DNA of 64,000 bases, from positions 1 through 64,000 of the forward strand of contig NZ_JAEQNC010000018.1 of assembly GCF_016722925.1 (NCBI RefSeq), read 5' to 3'. The position numbers and the translations under genes were made by a program. The notes below the pieces were generated by a model, which saw only the letters and a program-made list of their open reading frames with translations, was not told the origin of the DNA and made no database searches. Source of the DNA: Phytoamicus setariae (GTDB lineage Bacteria; Pseudomonadota; Alphaproteobacteria; Rhizobiales; Rhizobiaceae). Each line of letters begins with the position of its first letter. Position 1 is the stretch's first letter. Shown one piece after another: positions 1 through 8,286 of this stretch.

Positions 1-11
1 TCGTCCATAGA

Positions 12-107
12 ACCTCCGTTCTGTGTCGCGCATAAAATAGCGGTCCAAGCACGGAGGTCTCTCAACTACGATGTAGAACACGTCCAGTCCTCCACCGTAG
101 GTGGAGG
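12..107. other. Structured DNA at the left edge (inverted repeats)
   Basis: An 8-bp inverted repeat (12-19 with 51-58, ACCTCCGT/ACGGAGGT) is followed by a perfect hairpin at 89-107 (stem CCTCCACC/GGTGGAGG, loop GTA) and a weak T-rich stretch. It could be the 3' end of a transcript or small RNA entering from the left of the window, or a weak rho-independent terminator. No coding frame covers it. Nothing upstream is visible, so the function is open. Confidence 0.35.
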
Positions 108-123
108 TTTACTTACTTCATAA

Positions 124-153
124 TGAAAAACCGCCGGGTTCGCCGGCGGTTTG
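124..153 (-). terminator. Rho-independent terminator of the small gene at 178-366
   Basis: A GC-rich stem (AACCGCCG at 129-136 with CGGCGGTT at 144-151) is followed, in the minus-strand reading, by five T residues. It lies 25 bases downstream of the stop codon at 178. Confidence 0.75.
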
Positions 154-177
154 AAAGCTCTTTGGAGGCGGTGCTGC

Positions 178-366
178 TTACGCTACTCGCAATTCCCTGT
201 TTTTGAGCAGTGAATGGATTGAGCGCTTTACATCTGTGACGGAGCCGAAGCGTCGGTCGTCCAGATCCATAACGTGATACTTCACCGCAATAAACTTCAG
301 GCCGCCATCTTCAGGTACGGCAATTCCTACCGGCTCACCGGCATACTCGATAACTTGTTTGTTCAT
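178..366 (-). CDS. Small conserved-looking hypothetical protein (62 aa)
   Basis: The product is a soluble 62-residue protein beginning MNKQVIEYAGEPVG and ending KNREL plus a short tail. It has no signal peptide or membrane segment, and I recognise no domain. The start at 366 is chosen over an upstream ATG in the same frame because GAGGG sits seven bases before it. A strong terminator follows the stop, and codon use is unremarkable, so it is probably a real gene transcribed alone. Its neighbour on the far side is a gene-free stretch, so context gives no hint of function. Confidence 0.65.
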   Translation of the reverse strand: MNKQVIEYAGEPVGIAVPEDGGLKFIAVKYHVMDLDDRRFGSVTDVKRSIHSLLKNRELRVA

Positions 367-405
367 GACAAAACCCTCTGGTCCTTGAATCAAGGACACA
401 GCCAA

Positions 406-1215
406 ATCTTCAATTTGCTGGTTTAACGTTTGAGCGTCGAACTACATTCGCTCGAAAACACATCGGCAGGGGATCTGGCCGCAATACGCAATACGTCGGC
501 CAAACAGTTTATGGGAAATCATGCGTTCATGACGCCGCATTCCACATTCTCCTTTCACTGGTTGATCGTCCATGGATGCATCGGATCAATTCCGATGTGC
601 AGCATATGGTCCGAAAAGTTGGGCAATTCAATGACAACGGGTAAAACAAATTCAACTCCCGCTGCCAAGGCATTGTAATACTTCATTATTTTAAAATGCA
701 CCCGCCACGCACCGCCAAAAAACTCGGCACCAAAAATTTTTGCCTCAATGTTGCGCAAATTCAAGTTATCACGTAATTGTGAGCCAGAACCTCAGGCCGT
801 TTTCCTACCCGTGCATCCCTGCCGCCTGCAGCGGGTTCACAGGGGACGTTTTGGTTTGGAGATTTCGTGCGTCACGGGACGGAAGGCACAGTCGTTTTCC
901 GGTCCGAACCCCGAAAAAAATCGGAAGGATTCATACACGGCCTAATTTTGGGCCAGTTTTCGATGAATACGAAACCCTGACAGGGGTGTCGAAGAAGTGT
1001 GTGAAATGTCGCATGAAATCTTGCTTGAAACAGACGGCCTCATGTCTTTCTTGCCGGCTATGTCTCCCATAGATCCGGTGCAACTGGAACCATACCGCGT
1101 ACTGGTGCATTAATGCTCGCAAAGTCAAAACGCCTTACCGAAATATGGGCGTCCGTTCCTCGCCGTCGTCCCTCAATGCTGATTTCGTGCGCCGCATAAT
1201 ACAGGTTCTAGAGAA
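406..1215. other. Gene-free stretch before the exopolysaccharide locus
   Basis: About 810 bases hold only short overlapping frames (for example 430-678 plus and 555-764 minus) that lack ribosome-binding sites, recognisable domains or rhizobial codon bias. It must contain the promoter of the glycosyltransferase gene at 1216. It may also be decayed DNA or encode an untranslated RNA, but I see no clear terminator or structure to support that. Confidence 0.5.
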
Positions 1216-2496
1216 ATGACCATGACCGCCTCCCCCTCTCAGGCTGAAACCAACGTGTCTTCCGCAGACTTGCGTGACATTGCTGGCAAACACGTGATCC
1301 TTTACGGAATGAACTTCTCGCCGGAAATCGCGGGCGTCGGAAAGTACACCGGCGAGATCGCAGAATATCTGACGGGTCAGAAAGCCAAGGTCACAGTCGT
1401 GACGACGCCGCCGCACTATCCCGGCTGGGCAGTCCGCGACGGCTACAAGAATGCCTATTCGAGCGAAACCAAAGACGGCATGCGGATACACCGTGTTCCT
1501 CTGTTCCTGCGCGAAAAAATGGGCGGCATCTGGAGGCTGATCGCGCCGATGAGCTTTGCGGCTACCTCGGCGCCTGTCGTGCTCTGGCAGATCCTGCGCA
1601 AGCGCCCTGAAATCGTCATCTGCGTCGAGCCGACCTTGTTCGCCGCGCCGCTGGCAATTCTCGCCGCCAAAGCGGTCGGCGCCCGTACAGTCCTGCATGT
1701 GCAGGACCTGGAAGTCGACGCCGCCTTCGCTGTCGGCCATATAAAGTCGGTGAATTTCCTCAAGAAGGCAGCCTTCCTGTTCGAGAAGGTGACGCTCAAG
1801 GGCTTTGACCGCATCATCACCATTTCCGAGCGCATGTCGGCGAAGCTGACCGAAAAGACCGGCAATCCGGGCCAGGTCGCTATCGTTCGCAACTGGGTCG
1901 ATCTCGAACACATTTACCCGCTCGGCCGCACATCCGCCTACCGGCAGGAACTCGGTTATGCCGATGACGATTTCATCGTGCTCTATTCGGGCAACATGGG
2001 TGCCAAGCAAGGCCTCGATACCCTGCTTGAAGCCGCAGCCCGTCTTGAAGACAGCCAGAAGAAGATCAAGTTCGTGATCGCCGGCGAAGGCCCGGCGAAA
2101 AAGGCGCTGATAGCAAAATATGCCCGCCTGTCGAACGTTTCCTTCCTGCCGTTCCAGCCCTATGAGAAGTTCAACGAGTTCATGAATCTGGCCAGCCTGC
2201 ATGCGCTGCCGCAGGAACGGGGCGCGGCCGACCTGGTGCTGCCGTCCAAGCTTGGCGGCATGCTTGCGTCCGGCGTTCCCGTCGTCGTGACGGCCGATCT
2301 CGGCACCGAACTTGCCAACTTCCTCGGCGACAGCGCGCTGATCACGCCGCCAGGCGATATCGAAGCGCTGGCCAAGGCGATCCAGAACGCCTCCAAGGGC
2401 GACCGCGAGGATTTCAAAGATCGGCGCGCCGACCTTTCCCGGAAGCTTTCCAAGCAGGACGGCTGCATCATGTTCATCAATGCCGTCACAGGCTGA
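1216..2496 (+). CDS. WcaI-like glycosyltransferase (GT4 family)
   Basis: A 426-residue GT-B fold glycosyltransferase resembling the colanic-acid enzyme WcaI. After a roughly 25-residue N-terminal extension, the first Rossmann-like half starts with HVILYGMNFSPEIAG and carries PPHYPGW near residue 66. HVQDLEVDAAF lies around residue 160, and the C-terminal donor-binding half has LPSKLGGMLASGVPVVV near residue 340. It should transfer a sugar from a nucleotide donor to a lipid-linked intermediate at the inner face of the cytoplasmic membrane. It is the first gene of a tightly packed polysaccharide operon and overlaps the next gene by 17 bases. Donor and acceptor cannot be read from the sequence. 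Confidence 0.88.
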   Translation: MTMTASPSQAETNVSSADLRDIAGKHVILYGMNFSPEIAGVGKYTGEIAEYLTGQKAKVTVVTTPPHYPGWAVRDGYKNAYSSETKDGMRIHRVPLFLREKMGGIWRLIAPMSFAATSAPVVLWQILRKRPEIVICVEPTLFAAPLAILAAKAVGARTVLHVQDLEVDAAFAVGHIKSVNFLKKAAFLFEKVTLKGFDRIITISERMSAKLTEKTGNPGQVAIVRNWVDLEHIYPLGRTSAYRQELGYADDDFIVLYSGNMGAKQGLDTLLEAAARLEDSQKKIKFVIAGEGPAKKALIAKYARLSNVSFLPFQPYEKFNEFMNLASLHALPQERGAADLVLPSKLGGMLASGVPVVVTADLGTELANFLGDSALITPPGDIEALAKAIQNASKGDREDFKDRRADLSRKLSKQDGCIMFINAVTG

Positions 2497-3787
2497 AGAC
2501 ATGGCCCAGCCGGGACCTCGTGAACAAGGCGCCTTACGGCGCCTTGTCAATTTGGGGCTGCTGATCGGGGGCTTCGGCATCGGCCAGGGATCCATCTTCC
2601 TCGCCCAGACCTGGCTCGTCGCCACTGGCCGGACCGATCTTCTGGCGCAGTTCGGCACGCACTTCTCCTTTGGCATGCTCGGCATCATCGCTGTGGAATC
2701 CGGCTCGCTGACGATATTGTCGGCGCAGATCGCGCGCCTGCTGGCAAGCGACGGCGAGAAGGCGAAACTCTGGCAGAGCTACTGGGAAACCACGACCTAT
2801 CGCTTAACGATTGCAGCGGTGCTGGTCGCCGGGCTTCTGATCTTCCGTGATACTGTCGACATCGCGGCTTATTCCGATGGCTATTTGCTCGCCGCCCTGC
2901 CCGCGCTTTTCATCTGGGCGTTCAACGGCGCGGGCTTTCTCGATGGACTACAGAAGAGCGGTATTAGCGGAATTACCGGGTCCATCGCCTATGTTGCTTC
3001 GGCAATTGCCCTGATCGCGTCTGTTGACAGGGACCCAATGAGCGCCGGCCTGCTGACGGGCGGCGCGTTGAGCATCGGTTATGCGCTGACGGTTGCCGCC
3101 CAGTTCGGGGCGCTGTCGGCATTTGGCTGGACGCCTCGATTTGCCCGGCCAACAAAGACAGGCGTCAGAACCGCGTTCATCGAGGAAACCTCGATGCTGG
3201 TCGGCCTGATGCCGGGCCAGCTCTATTTCCGCATACAGTTGACCATCGCTTCGGTGTTTCTGGGGCCGACGGCTACGGCGATGCTCGTCTATGCCAAGCA
3301 GATCATCAGCGCGGCCAGCCAGATCTCGGGATTTGCACGGCGGATCGAATTTCCCCGCATGGTGCAGGCGGTGACGGCCAACCCTGCCATCGGCACGAAA
3401 CCGCTCGTCTCCATCCAGAAGATCAGTTTTGCGATTGCCGGGGCCATGGCGGTGGCAATCATCGCCGCAAGCCTGGTGGTCGTATCCATATTCGATGGAT
3501 TTGTCCGTGACACATGGGCTTTTCTCGCCGTCTTCGCCGTAACGATCCTGACGGAAGCCGTAGGGCAGTCGTTGGTGCAGACGCTGTTTGCCCGCCATCG
3601 CTATCACCCTGCGGCCGTTGCGCGTATTCTTGCCGTCATAGCGGCGATTGCTTTCGCATGGATCTTTGTTCATATGGCCGGGACGTATGTCTTCATCCTG
3701 TCCGACATCGTCTCGCATGCGATTGTGATTTCGCTTTCGCTCTTGTGGCTGAAAAGGAACTTGCCTGCCGATGGCCGTTCTCCCTGA
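2480..3787 (+). CDS. Polysaccharide flippase-like membrane protein (Wzx/MATE-type)
   Basis: A 435-residue, very hydrophobic protein with about a dozen candidate transmembrane segments, starting around residue 20 (LVNLGLLIGGFGIGQGS). Topology, size and operon position fit an oligosaccharide-lipid translocase that moves the completed repeat unit across the inner membrane; the sequence itself is divergent and the call rests largely on context. The start at 2480 overlaps the upstream gene by 17 bases. An in-frame ATG at 2501 would leave a 4-base gap; neither has a strong ribosome-binding site. It overlaps the next gene by 17 bases, so translation is probably coupled. Confidence 0.7.
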   Translation: MPSQAEDMAQPGPREQGALRRLVNLGLLIGGFGIGQGSIFLAQTWLVATGRTDLLAQFGTHFSFGMLGIIAVESGSLTILSAQIARLLASDGEKAKLWQSYWETTTYRLTIAAVLVAGLLIFRDTVDIAAYSDGYLLAALPALFIWAFNGAGFLDGLQKSGISGITGSIAYVASAIALIASVDRDPMSAGLLTGGALSIGYALTVAAQFGALSAFGWTPRFARPTKTGVRTAFIEETSMLVGLMPGQLYFRIQLTIASVFLGPTATAMLVYAKQIISAASQISGFARRIEFPRMVQAVTANPAIGTKPLVSIQKISFAIAGAMAVAIIAASLVVVSIFDGFVRDTWAFLAVFAVTILTEAVGQSLVQTLFARHRYHPAAVARILAVIAAIAFAWIFVHMAGTYVFILSDIVSHAIVISLSLLWLKRNLPADGRSP

Positions 3788-5093
3788 TGAGACACCCGTT
3801 CCGGGGCTTATGACACGCCTTTCGCGCATGGACCGGTTCGGGCTTTTCCTGGCCGGCTTCATCCTCGCCTATGCCGCTGCGTCGTTTGCGCTCGAGCATG
3901 TGCTCGGCGTCATCGGGTTTGCAAAGGCGCCTTACCTTAACGCCATCACCTATCTCTATGCGCTGGGCTTCATCGTGCTGGGGATCGCCTTCAACAAGGT
4001 CGATCTCGGCTTTGCCATGCCGCATCCGCTCGGGGCCCTGATGCTCGCCGTTCTCTTCATCTCGGCGGTCATCGGCATTTCCAACGGCAATGCCAGCCAG
4101 TACATCGTCGGCTGGAGCCTTTACATCGTCACCGGCGTGTTGGCCTTCCAGTTCTTCCGCCATCCCAAAGGCATAGAGGTCACCGCGTCAGGGACAGTCG
4201 CGACGCTGTTTTCGCCCGCCTTTCTGCTGCTCGTGCTGCTGTTTGCGTTCCTGTCGATCTTCAACAAGGACAACCACTATCAATATGTGCTGTTCGAGGT
4301 GATCGCGATTTATGCCGTCCTGCTCCGGCCACGCATCATTGAGAAGGCTCTCGGCGCAGCTATCTATCTCTGCATCCATCTCGGCTCAAACGACGGTTTC
4401 GTACAGGTCGAGATCAATCGTGCCTCCATCCTCGCCGTTGGGGCAATCGGCTTCCTGTGGCTGCTCTATCGCCGCCATCTGGTCGTGCTGTTCTTCGTGA
4501 TCTTCGCCGCTATCGGCGGCCTGCTCTACGCGCTTTCGCTCGACGACCAGGTGGTGGAAGACCTGCCACGCAACATCAAGGAAGCGATTCTGCTGATGAA
4601 GGGCGACGATATCTACAATCACATTTCCTCCTATCAGCGGGTCTATGAGGGACAGAAGGTGATGGAGGACTTTCAGGCGGCCTCAGATACCGAATGGCTG
4701 TTCGGCAAGGGACTTGGCCGGACCGTCGACATGACAGGGGCTGCCGACAAGACACCTGGCCAACATGCCCTTCTCGGCGCCACCGAGGTTCACAACGTCC
4801 ACTTCCTGCATTTTGCCGTGTTCCACAAGTTTGGCCTCGCCGGTCTTGGCCTCCTAGTCGTGTTCGGCGCCGGCCTGATCTGGATGTTTGCCGTCGACCT
4901 CGCCGGCGGACGAATGAGCGATGCGACGCTGTTCTTCTATTTCTACCTCTTCTACAATTTCGTCTTTGCCTTTCCCGCGTCGAACTTCCTGATCGCAAAC
5001 CCGCTCTGGCCTGCTTTCCTCGGCCTGCTCTGCAAGATCAGGTCCGCGCCCGCAACTTCGCCAGCATTAACCGAGTTCGCTCGCCCGCTTTGA
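3771..5093 (+). CDS. O-antigen/exopolysaccharide polymerase-like membrane protein
   Basis: A 440-residue integral membrane protein with roughly ten to twelve hydrophobic segments. A long polar stretch near residues 255-330 (containing VVEDLPRNIK and HISSYQRVYEG) would form the large periplasmic loop typical of Wzy/O-antigen ligase proteins. The GKGLGRT and HNVHFLH segments near residues 312-346 resemble the end of that loop. In this setting it probably polymerises repeat units in the periplasm, but Wzy proteins diverge so far that this is a topology-and-context call. It overlaps the flippase-like gene by 17 bases and is followed by a 111-base gap. Confidence 0.65.
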   Translation: MAVLPDETPVPGLMTRLSRMDRFGLFLAGFILAYAAASFALEHVLGVIGFAKAPYLNAITYLYALGFIVLGIAFNKVDLGFAMPHPLGALMLAVLFISAVIGISNGNASQYIVGWSLYIVTGVLAFQFFRHPKGIEVTASGTVATLFSPAFLLLVLLFAFLSIFNKDNHYQYVLFEVIAIYAVLLRPRIIEKALGAAIYLCIHLGSNDGFVQVEINRASILAVGAIGFLWLLYRRHLVVLFFVIFAAIGGLLYALSLDDQVVEDLPRNIKEAILLMKGDDIYNHISSYQRVYEGQKVMEDFQAASDTEWLFGKGLGRTVDMTGAADKTPGQHALLGATEVHNVHFLHFAVFHKFGLAGLGLLVVFGAGLIWMFAVDLAGGRMSDATLFFYFYLFYNFVFAFPASNFLIANPLWPAFLGLLCKIRSAPATSPALTEFARPL

Positions 5094-5204
5094 CTTGGGA
5101 CAAGGTGTCTGGCAGGAGAGGAAGGCGCATCTGCACCTTATTTCCCGCACAATTTCCGGGTTTCAACGTCCGGTATTACGCAATCAGCCTGGAGACACGA
5201 CCCG

Positions 5205-6446
5205 ATGAAATTCATGATCGTCAACGCGTTCGGACGTTCGAACCGCGGGGACTCCGTGTTGCTTGACGAGTGCATCCATGAAATCCGCGCAAAGTTTCCC
5301 AATGCCCAGATTGCCGGCGCGGTGTTCGAGGGAATCGGCGACGCCGAAGCTGTACATCCGGGCGTCCAGTGGTCGGAGCGCATCGGGAATACCGGTGGCG
5401 GCGGTGCAGCCAACCGGATCAGGTCGCTGGTCTATCTCATTGCCGCCTGGCTGAGCGCCTATCTGCCGTGGTGCGGCCTGGGCCGTTTGTTGCCTGCAAA
5501 ACAACGCGCAACCCTGGAGGCGATCCGAACAAGCGACGTGGTGATTTCCGCGCCCGGCGGCTATATTCACGACACCAACTTCGCCTATTTCATTGCGCTG
5601 CTGCACGTTCATCTCGGAACGATCATGGGCAAGACCGTGATCTTGGCGCCGCAGAGCGTCGGCCCCATCGAGCGGCCGATCTCGCGCGCCGTCGCCCGCC
5701 ATGTGCTCGGCAAGGTGCCGTTCCTGTGCGCACGGGAAAGCTACAGCTGGGATTTTCTCGCCCATGAACTGAAGCTGCCGGAGAAGAACGTCTATCGCAC
5801 CGGCGACAGCGCGTTCTGGAACGACCGGGTCGAAGACAACAGGCAGATGGTGGACGCCATCTATCAGAGCCTTGGCGTCCCTGCAGAAAAGCCGGTGCTT
5901 GGCATGACGGTTGTTGGATGGTCTTTTCCGAAGTCGAAGGACCCTGCATCCGCATACCAGCGCTACACCGATGCGGTGGCTCGCGCCGCCGACCATATGA
6001 GCCAGACCTACGGCCTGACCCCGGTCATCTTCAACCAGGTGTCCGAAGACCTGCCCACCGCCTACGAAGTGCAGAAAAAGGCGCGGCACCCCGTCATCAT
6101 CGACGCCACCAGCCGCGAGCCCGACGTACTGCGGGCCCTGATCACGCGGGCCAAGATTTTTCTCGGCACCCGCTTTCATTCCTGCATCTTCGCGATGATG
6201 GCCGGCCGCCCGACCTTTGCCATCGCCTATCTGCCTAAGACCGAATACATCATGAACGATCTCAAGCTCGCCCATCGTCACACTCCGATCGACACCATCG
6301 ACTTCGATTACATGATCCGCCAGCTCTCTTCCGACTACGAGAACCTTGCGGGCGCAGAAGCGGAGATCCAGAACGCCGTCAAGGTCTACCAGCATGAGTT
6401 CACCCGCCTGCAGGACATTCTCGGCCTGATCGGGAGCAAAAAATGA
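5205..6446 (+). CDS. Polysaccharide pyruvyl transferase family protein
   Basis: A 413-residue member of the family that includes WcaK and CsaB. These enzymes add a ketal-linked pyruvate from phosphoenolpyruvate to a sugar of the growing repeat, giving the polymer negative charge. Family hallmarks are the N-terminal MIVNAFGRSNRGDSVLL, a glycine-rich SAPGGYIHD near residue 115 and GTRFHSCIFAMMAGRP near residues 321-336. The ATG at 5205 is preceded by GGAG. It overlaps the next gene by four bases (ATGA) and lies in the same transcription unit as the glycosyltransferases. Confidence 0.87.
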   Translation: MKFMIVNAFGRSNRGDSVLLDECIHEIRAKFPNAQIAGAVFEGIGDAEAVHPGVQWSERIGNTGGGGAANRIRSLVYLIAAWLSAYLPWCGLGRLLPAKQRATLEAIRTSDVVISAPGGYIHDTNFAYFIALLHVHLGTIMGKTVILAPQSVGPIERPISRAVARHVLGKVPFLCARESYSWDFLAHELKLPEKNVYRTGDSAFWNDRVEDNRQMVDAIYQSLGVPAEKPVLGMTVVGWSFPKSKDPASAYQRYTDAVARAADHMSQTYGLTPVIFNQVSEDLPTAYEVQKKARHPVIIDATSREPDVLRALITRAKIFLGTRFHSCIFAMMAGRPTFAIAYLPKTEYIMNDLKLAHRHTPIDTIDFDYMIRQLSSDYENLAGAEAEIQNAVKVYQHEFTRLQDILGLIGSKK

Positions 6447-7603
6447 ACAAGCGCCTTGCTTTGGTCATGCCGACCCTGTCGCCGCTCGGTGGCGGCGTCT
6501 CGGAAGCGGCGCGGCTGCATTTGAGCGCACTCGCGCCCGCCGGTTTCGAGCAGATCTCGGTTCACACGCTCGACGACTCGATGGAGAAGGTCGATCCAGC
6601 GCAGTGGGAAGCGGCAAAGCTTCACCTTCATCGCTTCTACGGTCCCAAGAGCTACAGCTTTGCACCGGGCATGTTCTTCTCGCTGATGGCGGCCAAGCCC
6701 GATCTCGTGCATGTCCATGGCGTCTGGCAATTCCAGTGCGCCGCCGTCCATCTCTGGTCGATGCTCACCGGCAAACCCTACATTGTCAGCCCCCATGGAA
6801 TGCTCGAACCCTGGATCCGGGCCCGTTCGGCAAAGCTCAAAGGGGCGGTATCGGCGCTCTACCAGAACCGATTCCTCCGGAACACCGCCGGCTTTCATTT
6901 GCTCACCGACAAGGAAAGCACCGATGTCTCGGAATTCCTGACCAGTCAGCCGTCGCGCATCGTTCGAAATTTCGCTCAGCCCTTTGCCAGCGACGGGATG
7001 AAGCCCGGCTGGTGGAAATCGGAATACGAAGGCCGCAAGGTCTATCTGTTCCTCGGCCGCATCCACGAGAAGAAGGGCTGCATGGAACTCATGGAGGCCT
7101 GGGAGAGGCTGTCCAGAGAAGACCAGAGCTTCCACGATGGCTCCGTTCTCGTGTTTTGCGGCTGGAACGACGGCATCTCCGGTTTCGAGGACCGCGCCGA
7201 AGCACTCGGCCGGCAATTCGGCAACGTGCTGTTTGCTGGCCCGCAATATGGCGCAGAAAAGCACCGCTCCATGGCCACGGCACGCTACTTCATGCTGCCC
7301 TCCAAGAGCGAAGGATTGCCGATGGCGGTGCTGGAGGCCTGGGCCGCCGGCGTGCCTGCGATCCTGACACCCGAATGCAATCTCGCAATCGGCTTCGAGC
7401 GCGGTGCGGCCTTCCACTCCGGGTTTACCCCCGATACCATCTACCCTGCCCTCAAGGCCGCTCATATGCTGGCGCCCGAAGCGTGGCAGGCAGCGTCCGA
7501 TCGGGCCAGGGTGCTGGTGGCCGAGGAGTTCTCGGAAGAGAGCGTGCGCAACGGACTGCTGGCCCTCTACCAGGCAGCGACCGAATGGAAGGCAATAAAA
7601 TGA
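6443..7603 (+). CDS. Glycosyltransferase family 4 protein
   Basis: A 386-residue GT-B glycosyltransferase. The N-terminal half shows the family-4 pattern LVHVHGVWQFQ near residue 89 and YIVSPHGMLEPW around 113. The donor-binding half has LFLGRIHEKKG near residue 197 and the PSKSEGLPMAVLEAWAAG segment near 287, which contains the E-x7-E motif. It should add one sugar to the lipid-linked repeat in the cytoplasm. The start overlaps the pyruvyl transferase stop by four bases, and its own stop overlaps the acetyltransferase start (ATGA at 7600), so the three genes are translationally coupled. Confidence 0.9.
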   Translation: MNKRLALVMPTLSPLGGGVSEAARLHLSALAPAGFEQISVHTLDDSMEKVDPAQWEAAKLHLHRFYGPKSYSFAPGMFFSLMAAKPDLVHVHGVWQFQCAAVHLWSMLTGKPYIVSPHGMLEPWIRARSAKLKGAVSALYQNRFLRNTAGFHLLTDKESTDVSEFLTSQPSRIVRNFAQPFASDGMKPGWWKSEYEGRKVYLFLGRIHEKKGCMELMEAWERLSREDQSFHDGSVLVFCGWNDGISGFEDRAEALGRQFGNVLFAGPQYGAEKHRSMATARYFMLPSKSEGLPMAVLEAWAAGVPAILTPECNLAIGFERGAAFHSGFTPDTIYPALKAAHMLAPEAWQAASDRARVLVAEEFSEESVRNGLLALYQAATEWKAIK

Positions 7604-8160
7604 GCGTTCTCGACGCTGGAAAATCCAACCCCCGCGAGGGCGGTCCGAGCTTTTCGCTGAAGCACCGGATATTTCGCGCCGCATGGGGTCTGACATGGAG
7701 CCTGCTGGGCAACTGGACGCCGGTGCCGCTGTATGGCTGGAGACGGTTTCTGTTAAACTGCTTCGGGGCAAAACTCTCGCCCAAGGCGCGCATCTATCCG
7801 AAGACGACGATCTGGTATCCGCCCAATCTCGAAATGGGCGATCATGCCGTTATCGGGCCCGGCGTCATCGTCTACAACATGGGCCGGATTACCATCGGCG
7901 ACTATGCGATCATCTCTCAGCGCGCCCATCTCTGCGGTGGCACCCACGATCCGGACGATCCGCATTTCCAGTTGCTGCCCAAGCCGATTGCCATCGGGGT
8001 CAAGGCATGGATTGCGGCGGAGGCGTTCGTCGGACCGGGCGTGACTGTCGGAGAAGGCGCGGTGCTGGGCGCCCGCGCTGTCGCGGCCAAAAATCTGGAG
8101 CCCTGGTCGATCTATGTCGGCAATCCGGCCAAGCGCCTGCGCGACCGCAAGCGATTCTGA
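7600..8160 (+). CDS. WcaF-like hexapeptide-repeat acetyltransferase
   Basis: A 186-residue trimeric left-handed beta-helix acyltransferase that probably O-acetylates a sugar of the exopolysaccharide from acetyl-CoA. Hexapeptide repeats run from about residue 60 (KARIYPKTTIWYPPNLEMG) to 175. The loop LCGGTHDPDDPHFQ carries the likely catalytic His and is characteristic of the WcaF/NodL-type group, and the C-terminal YVGNPAKRLRDR closes the fold. The ATG at 7600 overlaps the upstream stop. It is the last gene of the plus-strand operon; a RIME-like palindrome separates it from the convergent chain-length gene. Confidence 0.9.
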   Translation: MSVLDAGKSNPREGGPSFSLKHRIFRAAWGLTWSLLGNWTPVPLYGWRRFLLNCFGAKLSPKARIYPKTTIWYPPNLEMGDHAVIGPGVIVYNMGRITIGDYAIISQRAHLCGGTHDPDDPHFQLLPKPIAIGVKAWIAAEAFVGPGVTVGEGAVLGARAVAAKNLEPWSIYVGNPAKRLRDRKRF

Positions 8161-8180
8161 CACGCGGGCAACGCCGCTCC

Positions 8181-8262
8181 TTCGTCATGGTCGGGCTTGA
8201 CCCCACCATCTACACCCTACCGAAATTATGGATCCTCGGCTCAAGGCCGAGGATGACGCCGA
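8181..8262. repeat. RIME-like intergenic palindromic element
   Basis: Two imperfect-to-perfect inverted repeats stand side by side. One is centred on TGGTCGGGCTTGACCCCACCA near 8188-8208, the other is ATCCTCGGC-TCAAG-GCCGAGGAT near 8231-8253. This arrangement, and the pseudo-peptide read-through it encodes, match Rhizobium-specific intergenic mosaic elements as I know them. It sits between two convergent genes, where such elements are common, and may also help terminate transcription. Confidence 0.6.
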
Positions 8263-8286
8263 ATATGTTGCCAGGTTCTGTCCTGC

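Noticed and set aside
430-678. 82-residue plus-strand frame in the gene-free stretch
   Set aside because: It has a non-ATG start without a ribosome-binding site, no domain and a composition unlike its neighbours.
1135-2688. 517-residue minus-strand frame over the first glycosyltransferase
   Set aside because: It has no recognisable domain, and the plus strand encodes an evident GT4 enzyme.
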